A stretch of DNA of 12,875 nt from Pseudomonadota bacterium (GTDB lineage: Bacteria > Pseudomonadota > Alphaproteobacteria > Rhizobiales > Aestuariivirgaceae), in contig JAEKFU010000678.1 of the NCBI GenBank assembly GCA_016522385.1, forward strand, positions 1 to 12,875, given 5' to 3'. A program made the position numbers and the translations under genes. Below, in pieces: positions 1 to 7,070 of this stretch. Within the stretch, counting starts at the first letter, position 1; each line of letters begins with the position of its first letter. The notes beneath the pieces were generated by a model that saw only the letters and a list, made by a program, of their open reading frames with translations, did no database searches and was not told the DNA's origin.

Positions 1-513
1 CATGTGATCTCAATCACCGATGGCCAGATCTTTCTGGAAACGGACCTGTTCTATCAAGGCATCCGTCCCGCGGTGAATGTCGGTCTGTCCGTGTCACGCG
101 TCGGCTCGGCCGCCCAGGTGAAAGCCATGAAGCAGGTTGCCGGCAAGATTAAGGGCGAACTGGCGCAGTATCGCGAAATGGCCGCCTTTGCCCAGTTCGG
201 CTCCGACCTTGATGCCGCCACCCAGCGCCTGCTGAACCGCGGCGCACGGCTGACCGAGCTGCTAAAGCAGCCACAGTTTTCGCCACTCAAGACCGAAGAG
301 CAAGTTGTCGTGATCTACTGCGGTGTGAACGGCTATCTCGACGGCATCGAAGTGAGCGATGTGGGCACCTACGAGCAGAATTTCCTGCGTCATATGCGTG
401 ACAACCACGCCGATTTGCTGGCCACCATCCGCGACGAGAGAGAATTGAGCAGCGATAGCGATGAAAAGCTCAAAGACGTCGTTGACAGCTTCACCAAAGC
501 ATTCGCGGCATAG
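1..513 (+). CDS. atpA: F1F0 ATP synthase subunit alpha (C-terminal part, 5' end outside window)
   Basis: This is the C-terminal third of the alpha subunit of the F1 head, the non-catalytic nucleotide-binding subunit that alternates with beta. The frame is open from base 1 and ends at TAG 511-513, giving 170 residues. It begins within the conserved stretch VISITDGQIFLETDLF and continues with SVSRVGSAAQ, which contains the arginine that reaches into the catalytic site of the neighbouring beta subunit. The rest is the helical C-terminal domain. The GTG at base 4 is an internal Val codon, not a start. The gene is followed after 31 nt by atpG on the same strand, as expected for an alphaproteobacterial F1 operon whose delta gene would lie upstream, outside the window. 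Identification is secure from the conserved motifs. Confidence 0.97.
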   Translation, partial: HVISITDGQIFLETDLFYQGIRPAVNVGLSVSRVGSAAQVKAMKQVAGKIKGELAQYREMAAFAQFGSDLDAATQRLLNRGARLTELLKQPQFSPLKTEEQVVVIYCGVNGYLDGIEVSDVGTYEQNFLRHMRDNHADLLATIRDERELSSDSDEKLKDVVDSFTKAFAA

Positions 514-544
514 GGTTGAGTAACAAAAGGACGAGTCTTCCTGG

Positions 545-1432
545 ATGCCCAGTCTAAAGGATCTCAGAAATCGCATTGCCAGCGTCAAGGCGACGCAGAA
601 GATCACCAAGGCGATGCAGATGGTGGCGGCGGCCAAATTGCGCCGCGCCCAAGAAGCGGCCGAGGCTGCACGTCCTTATTCCCAGCGCATGGCCTCGGTG
701 CTGGCCAATCTTTCTGCCGCCATGGAAGGCCGTGACGATGCCCCACCGTTGCTTGCGGGCACCGCCAAGACCGACAACCATCTTTTGTTGGTCTGCACTG
801 CCGAACGGGGCCTGTGCGGCGGCTTCAACTCCTCCATTGCCAAACTTGCCCGCGAACACGCCGACGATCTGATCAGCGAAGGTAAGACCGTTCAAATCCT
901 GTGTGTCGGCAAGAAGGGCTTTGATGCCCTCAAGCGCCTGCACGGCCAGCGCATCATCGATACGATCAATCTGCGCGGCGTCCGCCAGATCGGCTTTGTC
1001 AATGCACACGACATTGCCAGCCGGGTGCTCGAAATGTTCGACAACGGCGAGTTTGACATTTGCACCCTGTTCTATTCGGAATTCAAGTCGGTGATTTCGC
1101 AAGTTCCGACCGCACAACGGCTGATCCCCAGCCAGGTCGAGGCAGAAGCAGAAGTCGAGCCACTTGATCTAGCCGGTGCGATTTATGATTACGAACCGGA
1201 CGAGACCGAGATTCTCGAAACGCTGTTGCCGCGCAATGTTGCAATCCAGATATTCCGCGCTCTCTTGGAGAACGCCGCCTCCGAGCAGGGGGCCCGCATG
1301 AGCGCCATGGACAATGCCACCCGCAATGCCGGTGAAATGATCGATAAGCTGACTTTGTCCTACAATCGTCAGCGCCAGGCCCAGATCACCAAGGAACTCA
1401 TTGAAATCATCTCCGGCGCCGAAGCGCTATAA
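545..1432 (+). CDS. atpG: F1F0 ATP synthase subunit gamma
   Basis: Gamma is the central rotating shaft of F1, linking the c-ring to the catalytic beta subunits at the inner face of the cytoplasmic membrane. The 295-residue product has the usual length. Its N-terminal helix MPSLKDLRNRIASVKATQKI and the following KAMQMVAAAKLRRAQ are characteristic, as is the C-terminal helix with SYNRQRQAQITKELIEI, which together form the coiled-coil shaft. The middle Rossmann-like domain carries ERGLCGGFNSSI near residues 86-97. The start ATG 545 is preceded by AAAGGACG at about 526-533. The gene lies 31 nt after atpA and 30 nt before atpD, consistent with one transcript. Nothing unusual was seen. Confidence 0.98.
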   Translation: MPSLKDLRNRIASVKATQKITKAMQMVAAAKLRRAQEAAEAARPYSQRMASVLANLSAAMEGRDDAPPLLAGTAKTDNHLLLVCTAERGLCGGFNSSIAKLAREHADDLISEGKTVQILCVGKKGFDALKRLHGQRIIDTINLRGVRQIGFVNAHDIASRVLEMFDNGEFDICTLFYSEFKSVISQVPTAQRLIPSQVEAEAEVEPLDLAGAIYDYEPDETEILETLLPRNVAIQIFRALLENAASEQGARMSAMDNATRNAGEMIDKLTLSYNRQRQAQITKELIEIISGAEAL

Positions 1433-1462
1433 AGGAATACGCAAAGGGAAGGACCAGACAAG

Positions 1463-2929
<1,467 letters not shown>

Positions 2930-2950
2930 ACCGCAAAGGAAAGCGCCATT

Positions 2951-3349
2951 ATGGCGGAAAAGCTGAAATTTGAACTCGTGAGCCCCGAACGGCTGCTGAT
3001 GTCGGGCGATGTGAAGCAGGTGACGGTGCCTGGCAGTGAGGGCGAGTTTGGTGTCTTACCGAGCCACGCACCAGTTCTTTCGACTCTGCGGCCGGGGATC
3101 ATCGATGTTGTTGGTGATGACGGCAAGCAGGATCGCATCTTCGTGCGTGGCGGCTTCGCCGAAGTCAATCCGGCCGGTCTCACCGTACTCGCTGAAGAGG
3201 CAATCCACATGGATGATCTCGACGCTGAAGCTCTCGCCCAGCAGATCAGGAATGCCGAGGAAGACGTCACCGATGCGACTGACGATGCCAAACGGCAAGA
3301 GGCCCAGGAAACTCTGGACCAGTTGAAGCAGCTGCAATCTGCTCTTTGA
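2951..3349 (+). CDS. atpC: F1F0 ATP synthase subunit epsilon
   Basis: Epsilon binds gamma at the base of the F1 shaft and can inhibit ATP hydrolysis through its C-terminal helices. The 132-residue product starts with KLKFELVSPERLLMSGDV and contains the conserved beta-sandwich stretch GSEGEFGVLPSHAP at about residues 27-40, then VRGGFAEVNPAGLTVLAEEA. The C-terminal part is acidic, Gln-rich and helical. Start ATG 2951 is preceded by AAAGGAAAG at 2935-2943. It is the last gene of the ATP synthase operon. The 73-88 nt after it hold a GC-rich hairpin but no T-tract, so read-through into the next gene is possible. Confidence 0.97.
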   Translation: MAEKLKFELVSPERLLMSGDVKQVTVPGSEGEFGVLPSHAPVLSTLRPGIIDVVGDDGKQDRIFVRGGFAEVNPAGLTVLAEEAIHMDDLDAEALAQQIRNAEEDVTDATDDAKRQEAQETLDQLKQLQSAL

Positions 3350-3363
3350 TCGGTACTGCCAGC

Positions 3364-3389
3364 TGCCGCGCAGGCGCCGCGCGGGGGCA
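3364..3389 (+). terminator. GC-rich hairpin after atpC, no T-tract
   Basis: The six-base arms CCGCGC (3366-3371) and GCGCGG (3379-3384) flank a 7-nt loop, 17 nt after the atpC stop. TGCC at 3364-3367 and GGCA at 3386-3389 could pair alternatively and lengthen the stem with a bulge. No run of T follows, so this does not look like an efficient intrinsic terminator. It may instead stabilise the 3' end of the atp mRNA or attenuate transcription into the isomerase gene. Confidence 0.3.
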
Positions 3390-3425
3390 ACCAAAGGATA
3401 CACGGCAGTCAACCCCTCGCGCATG

Positions 3426-3431
3426 AAGGAG
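3426..3431 (+). promoter_or_regulatory. Ribosome binding site that decides the isomerase start
   Basis: AAGGAG lies six bases upstream of ATG 3438. It falls directly after the in-frame ATG 3423, which itself has no Shine-Dalgarno sequence (upstream bases are CAACCCCTCGCGC). This favours the shorter 268-residue product, whose signal peptide then begins MIRLTAS. Confidence 0.75.
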
Positions 3432-3437
3432 CCGATC

Positions 3438-4244
3438 ATGATCCGGCTTACTGCTTCCATAGGCGCAGCAGCGATGCTGACCCTCTTTACTCTCACGTCG
3501 ACGAGCGCCCATGCTCAAGACAAGACGTTAGCCACCATAGACGGCAAGCCGGTCACTAGCGCCGAAGTCGAACTGGCGACCCAGGACCTCGGCGATGCCA
3601 TTCGGCGCATCCCAGCCGACCAGCGTGCTGAAGCAATTCTCAGTGCGGTCATTGATCTGCGCCTTTTGGCGGATGCCGCCCGTGCCGCTGGTCTCGCCGA
3701 GACGCCGGCTGTAAAGAACCGAATCAAATGGACTGAAGACCGTGCCTTGCGCGATGCCTATGTCGAGAGCAATGTCATCAGTAAGATCACCGATGCCGAG
3801 ATACGCGCGCGCTATGACGACATTGTCGGTAATCAGCCGGCCCAAATGGAAATCCGGGCGCGTCACATTCTGAGCAAGACCGAAGAAGAGGCAAAGGAGA
3901 TCATTGCCGAGCTAGACAAGGGAGCCGATTTCGCCGAACTGGCCAAAGCCAAATCCACCGGCCCGAGCGGTCCAAGGGGCGGCGATCTCGGCTTCTTTGG
4001 CAGGGGACAAATGGTTCCACCATTCGAACAGGCAGCCTTCACTCTGAAGCCCGGCGCCCATTCAGCAACCCCGGTACAGACGCAATTCGGCTGGCATGTG
4101 ATCAAGGTCGAAGAAAGCCGTGAAAAGGCCAAGCCAGCCTTCGACACGGTGAAGGATCAGGTGCGTGATGCGATTGCCGGCGAGCGGATCCAGCAAGCCC
4201 TGCAGGACTTGCGCGCCAAGGTTAAGATTGAACGTACACCCTAG
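3438..4244 (+). CDS. Secreted parvulin-type peptidyl-prolyl cis-trans isomerase
   Basis: This is a periplasmic folding factor of the PrsA/SurA/PpiC kind, which isomerises peptide bonds before proline in exported proteins. Residues 1-26 form a signal peptide ending AHA, with Gln next and no lipobox Cys, so a soluble periplasmic protein is expected. A helical N-terminal chaperone-like part (about 27-130) precedes one parvulin domain (about 138-226) with RARHIL at 140-145, GGDLGFFGRGQMVPPFEQAAF at 181-201 and FGWHVIK at 217-223. I chose ATG 3438 because AAGGAG at 3426-3431 is an ideal ribosome binding site six bases upstream; the in-frame ATG at 3423 would place that site inside the coding sequence. 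The gene lies 88 nt after atpC on the same strand. The particular subfamily and its clients cannot be read from the sequence. Confidence 0.9.
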   Translation: MIRLTASIGAAAMLTLFTLTSTSAHAQDKTLATIDGKPVTSAEVELATQDLGDAIRRIPADQRAEAILSAVIDLRLLADAARAAGLAETPAVKNRIKWTEDRALRDAYVESNVISKITDAEIRARYDDIVGNQPAQMEIRARHILSKTEEEAKEIIAELDKGADFAELAKAKSTGPSGPRGGDLGFFGRGQMVPPFEQAAFTLKPGAHSATPVQTQFGWHVIKVEESREKAKPAFDTVKDQVRDAIAGERIQQALQDLRAKVKIERTP

Positions 4245-4307
4245 GGTGTGGTGATTCCATGGCACCAGACCTGAACTGGCACCAAGCGACACTTACGGCT
4301 GCAGCGA

Positions 4308-4991
4308 ATGACCGGAAAGCGAACTTTCGACTATAGCGCTGACATGGCGCAGCCGCGCGGCGAGGCGCGATTAGATGCACCGGCGTTTCACCGCAACAAG
4401 GTTGCCATCCTAGACGTTTTGCAGACCTATATCCGCACGCAGTATCCCAACGTTTTGGAAATCGCCAGCGGCACTGGCCAGCATGCCGCCTATTTCGCCG
4501 AGCGTTGGCCGCAGGCGACAATTTGGCCCAGCGATGTCGATCCCAGAAGCATCGAAAGCATCAACGCCTGGGCCCAGCATGCCGCTGCGAGGAACATCAG
4601 ACCGGCCAGCCTAGTCGACGTCACCGCAGCATCATGGCTGAACGGGGAAGCAATTGACCAGTGGCCGGCAGAGTTTGATGCGATCCTTGCAGTAAACCTG
4701 ATCCATATTGCACCTTGGCAGGCCGCAGTCGGGCTCATCGAAGGCTCTGCAAAGAGGTTGACGGCAAACGGCACGCTGTTCATCTACGGTCCGTTCAGCT
4801 GCAGTGGTGAACACACCGCACCCAGCAATCAGGCCTTCGATGAAAACCTGAGATGCCGCAATTCCAGTTGGGGCGTCCGCGATATTTCCCAAGTCGAGCA
4901 GGTCGCCGGCCGACACGATCTGCAGGTATCGAAGATCATCGAAATGCCAGTCAATAATTTGACATTGGTTCTACGACGGACTGTGCGCTGA
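4308..4991 (+). CDS. DUF938 family SAM-dependent methyltransferase
   Basis: The 227-residue product matches the DUF938 group of class I SAM methyltransferases, whose substrate is unknown to me. The SAM-binding motif I is LEIASGTGQHAAYFA at about residues 50-64, followed by the acidic SDVD at 75-78. Family-typical stretches follow: NLIHIAPW at 130-137, YGPF and GEHTAPSNQAFD within 160-178, SWGVRD at 187-192 and EMPVNNLTLVLRR near the C terminus. The length is normal for the family. ATG 4308 is the first start after an in-frame stop at 4272-4274, but it has no clear Shine-Dalgarno site; ATG 4344 (residue 13) is an alternative that would keep the conserved core. It lies 63 nt after the isomerase gene and converges on rppH. 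A function in the envelope or with the ATPase is not implied by the sequence. Confidence 0.88.
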   Translation: MTGKRTFDYSADMAQPRGEARLDAPAFHRNKVAILDVLQTYIRTQYPNVLEIASGTGQHAAYFAERWPQATIWPSDVDPRSIESINAWAQHAAARNIRPASLVDVTAASWLNGEAIDQWPAEFDAILAVNLIHIAPWQAAVGLIEGSAKRLTANGTLFIYGPFSCSGEHTAPSNQAFDENLRCRNSSWGVRDISQVEQVAGRHDLQVSKIIEMPVNNLTLVLRRTVR

Positions 4992-5005
4992 CAGCTTCCG
5001 TCTGA

Positions 5006-5042
5006 CTCCCTCTCCTGCTTGCAGAGCAGAGTAGGGGATGAG
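5006..5042. repeat. Degenerate palindrome resembling a common extragenic alphaproteobacterial repeat
   Basis: The stretch beginning CTCCCTCTCCTGCTTGC and ending GTAGGGGATGAG has pyrimidine-rich then purine-rich halves around a small stem, CTGCT (5015-5019) and AGCAG (5025-5029), loop TGCAG. It resembles, from memory, the widespread intergenic palindrome CTCTCCCGCTTGCGGGAGAG, but with several mismatches. It lies in the convergent gap between the methyltransferase gene and rppH (4992-5124). No T-tract follows on either strand, so I do not call it an intrinsic terminator. The remainder of this 133-base gap shows nothing I recognise. Confidence 0.3.
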
Positions 5043-5124
5043 CGGCTGTGCAATACATTGGTGGTCCTAGAGCGCCAGCGCCCCTTCTTACCCCCACAAA
5101 GGATAGGGAACAGAACTTAAACCC

Positions 5125-5625
5125 TCACGCTCCGAGATGGCGAAAATCGGTGATGACCTGATCATAGACTTTGCGCTTGAACGGCACGATCAACTCAGCC
5201 AGCTCGTCCATCCGCGCCCAGCGCCAATCATCGAATTCCGGCTTGTGGCCAACACCTGAGATGTCGATTTCGACATCGTCACCGGTGAACCTGACGGCAA
5301 ACCACTTCTGCTTCTGGCCCCGATAGCGGCCCTTCCAGGATATGCCGATTAGATGTGGCGGTAGCTCGTAGCAATACCAGCGCGGCGATTCCTCGATGAT
5401 CTCGGCCGACGTCACACCGGTTTCCTCACCAAGTTCGCGTAGCGCGGCGCTCGCAAGGTCCTCGCCCTCGTCGATGCCACCCTGCGGCATCTGCCACCAC
5501 ATGCCGACCCCTAGGGCCTCATCGTCTTTAGGCTGAATGATGCGATGGCCGATCCACACCAGACCGGCGCGGTTGATCAGCATGACACCGACACAGGGCC
5601 GGTAGGGAAGCTCTTTTGTGGACAT
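5125..5625 (-). CDS. rppH: RNA pyrophosphohydrolase (Nudix family)
   Basis: RppH removes pyrophosphate from the 5'-triphosphate end of mRNA, which starts 5'-end-dependent decay; members also act on diadenosine polyphosphates. The 166-residue product begins with ELPYRPCVGVMLIN and has a full Nudix box at residues 49-71: GGIDEGEDLASAALRELGEETGV fits G-x5-E-x7-REU-x-EE-x-G-U, with metal-binding Glu64, Glu67 and Glu68. QPKDDEALGVGMWWQMPQGG before the box and KWFAVRF after it are typical of the RppH/NudH group rather than other Nudix enzymes. ATG 5625 lies 7 nt after the stop of the deacetylase gene, with no strong ribosome binding site, so translational coupling is likely. It is the last gene of that unit and faces the methyltransferase gene. 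Confidence 0.96.
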   Translation of the reverse strand: MSTKELPYRPCVGVMLINRAGLVWIGHRIIQPKDDEALGVGMWWQMPQGGIDEGEDLASAALRELGEETGVTSAEIIEESPRWYCYELPPHLIGISWKGRYRGQKQKWFAVRFTGDDVEIDISGVGHKPEFDDWRWARMDELAELIVPFKRKVYDQVITDFRHLGA

Positions 5626-5632
5626 GACAGGA

Positions 5633-6802
5633 TCAGCTCTGGCGTGGCCTGTAGGCAGCGCTCACCGGCACCAGGATGATGTTGCGCGATGACAAATCGC
5701 GGGCCCATGAAGACAACGCATCGATCGTCAGTGCCAACCCACTGCCAACGCCGATAGCGAACCCGTCATTCGCCGCCTGCTGCTCCAGATGAGTAAGTGA
5801 TGCGGTAATGGCGTTAAAGGATAGCTCGTTGTCGATAATCATATTCGTGGTCCGCACCGGCGCATTCACTACTTGTCCTAAAGACGGAACAATGGAACGC
5901 TTCGATGTGCCGTCGTCAAGATAAACAAGACCGCGTTTCTTGATGTCGCTCAGCACATGGCCGATACCGTCACCCTGCGAAGTAAACCGCGCGCCCATAT
6001 AGTTGATGATGCCGATATAGCCGGAAAACCGGCTCATATGCCATCTGAGATTTTTAATGGTCACATCGGCTGCATCTTTGACCAGCAGGGTTTTGGGACC
6101 CGGATCGACAGCAGGATAACCAAACGGCTCCATCGGCAGCTGCAGCATCACCTCATGGCCGGCCCGGCGCGCCATGTTGATCTGTCTTTGTAGCCTTTTG
6201 CCATACGGTGCAAATGCCAGAGTGACCTCGCCCGGCAGTTCTTTGATCGCTTGCTCTGTCAGCCTCTTGTTTAGCCCCATGCCACCGAGCACAATGGCAA
6301 TGCGCGGGGTATCGGTGGTCAAGACCCTTTGATTGACCGGCCGGGCATACACCAGCCATGGCTTCTTGCCGTTCCTGGCAATACGCGGCAACGTGCCGAA
6401 TGGACCCTTTTCGCTCACTGAGCGAACCGGAGCCGCCACGAGCCGTTGGCGCGAGGGCTGAATGATCGCCGCCTGCTGCTGGCTGATCTCCACTTCGTCG
6501 AGCGCCACAGTTTCCCCCGATGGTTGCAGCATCAACGCATCGTCCGATGCGCTCTCGGGCGACTTGCCGTCTCCCGGCTTTTTGACCGAGGAGGTGACGA
6601 TCGGATCGCCGCGCTCGATAGCCACCGTGACAATCGGTTCTCCCGCCATAGGATCCCCTGTCTTCACCGCCCAGGCGGTCAGCCCGGCAGCACAGAGCAC
6701 GGTCAATGCGGTTGCCGACTGCAGCAGTGACGGCTTCAGCTTGGCCAGTCGGTCGCGCAACCGGCGGCGCTTCAATGGTTGTCTCAGGTCATCTGATATC
6801 AT
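5633..6802 (-). CDS. Divergent polysaccharide deacetylase family protein (DUF610/YibQ-like)
   Basis: A membrane-anchored protein of the divergent polysaccharide deacetylase family (Polysacc_deac_2), with a NodB-like fold. A basic N-terminus is followed by one membrane segment at about residues 26-46, a low-complexity periplasmic linker to about 165, and the conserved domain from TPRIAIVLGGMGLN to the C terminus, including VTLAFAPYG, GHEVMLQLPMEPFGYP and YMGARFTS. Members I know from other proteobacteria have an Asp pair where GG stands here and LHLPM where LQLPM stands here, so metal-dependent deacetylase activity is doubtful. I start at ATG 6802 (389 residues, MISDDLRQPL, resembling rhizobial homologues); the frame also opens at TTG 6814. 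Neither start has a good ribosome binding site. Role unproven, probably in the envelope. Transcribed with rppH. Confidence 0.85.
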   Translation of the reverse strand: MISDDLRQPLKRRRLRDRLAKLKPSLLQSATALTVLCAAGLTAWAVKTGDPMAGEPIVTVAIERGDPIVTSSVKKPGDGKSPESASDDALMLQPSGETVALDEVEISQQQAAIIQPSRQRLVAAPVRSVSEKGPFGTLPRIARNGKKPWLVYARPVNQRVLTTDTPRIAIVLGGMGLNKRLTEQAIKELPGEVTLAFAPYGKRLQRQINMARRAGHEVMLQLPMEPFGYPAVDPGPKTLLVKDAADVTIKNLRWHMSRFSGYIGIINYMGARFTSQGDGIGHVLSDIKKRGLVYLDDGTSKRSIVPSLGQVVNAPVRTTNMIIDNELSFNAITASLTHLEQQAANDGFAIGVGSGLALTIDALSSWARDLSSRNIILVPVSAAYRPRQS

Positions 6803-6843
6803 GAGGCAAAGCAATGGGAATTGGGTCAGTGATTCGCGCCGCC

Positions 6844-6872
6844 ATTATACCCGCACTTCCGCGGGATAAAGT
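6844..6872 (-). promoter_or_regulatory. Candidate promoter of the deacetylase-rppH unit
   Basis: On the minus strand a perfect TATAAT lies at 6849-6844, about 42 nt upstream of ATG 6802. At 17-nt spacing the -35 position would be 6872-6867, which reads ACTTTA and is a poor match to TTGACA. A strong -10 with a weak -35 suggests activator dependence or extended recognition. The spacer holds an inverted repeat, CCCGC (6850-6854) and GCGGG (6861-6865). A terminator at 6984-7010 isolates the unit from ctpA, so a promoter must lie in this gap. Confidence 0.5.
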
Positions 6873-6882
6873 CTAAGACTTT
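6868..6882. promoter_or_regulatory. Perfect 15-bp palindrome overlapping the -35 region
   Basis: AAAGTCT (6868-6874), central A, AGACTTT (6876-6882). The arms are exact reverse complements. It overlaps the -35 position of the candidate promoter, where a dimeric regulator would block or contact RNA polymerase. Two smaller odd-centred palindromes follow upstream: GGTC-C-GACC (6888-6896) and GAAG-T-CTTC (6898-6906). No regulator family can be named from this. Confidence 0.4.
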
Positions 6883-6929
6883 GAACTGGTCCGACCTGAA
6901 GTCTTCTTGATCTAGAGCGTGTCTGTTGA

Positions 6930-6971
6930 GATTCAGTTTGTGGCGCTTGTGCGTTCCGCCGACTCAGTTTG
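6930..6971. repeat. Pair of 11-bp direct repeats 31 bp apart
   Basis: GATTCAGTTTG at 6930-6940 and GACTCAGTTTG at 6961-6971 differ at one base and start exactly 31 bp apart, close to three helical turns. They lie upstream of the candidate deacetylase-rppH promoter, between it and the ctpA terminator, which is a suitable place for activator half-sites. Confidence 0.4.
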
Positions 6972-6983
6972 AATTTTACAAGC

Positions 6984-7010
6984 AAAAACGGGATGCTTCT
7001 CAGCATCCCG
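6984..7010 (-). terminator. Rho-independent terminator of the envC-ctpA transcript
   Basis: On the minus strand CGGGATGCT, loop GAGA, AGCATCCCG forms a perfect 9-bp stem (7010-6989) followed directly by TTTTTG (6988-6983). It starts 61 nt after the ctpA stop. The plus-strand reading lacks a T-tract after the stem, so it acts in the minus direction only. It separates ctpA from the downstream deacetylase-rppH unit. A smaller hairpin, CAACC (7046-7050) and GGTTG (7059-7063), lies between it and ctpA. Confidence 0.92.
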
Positions 7011-7070
7011 CTCTGCTGTTCGCCATCCGGTGTTGCTGCGTCACTCAACCAGCCGCCCGGTTGCACCCAA

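Noticed and set aside
554..1117. 187-codon open frame on the minus strand opposite atpG
   Set aside because: Fully antisense to intact atpG; no ribosome binding site or family features.
5070..5085. AGAGCGCCAGCGCCCC as a terminator for rppH
   Set aside because: The potential stem leaves a loop of only two bases and no T-tract follows on the minus strand; it reads better as a short tandem AGCGCC repeat.
5957..6869. Several plus-strand frames of 78-135 codons opposite the deacetylase gene
   Set aside because: Shadows of the minus-strand gene, which has a recognisable conserved domain throughout; none has a ribosome binding site.
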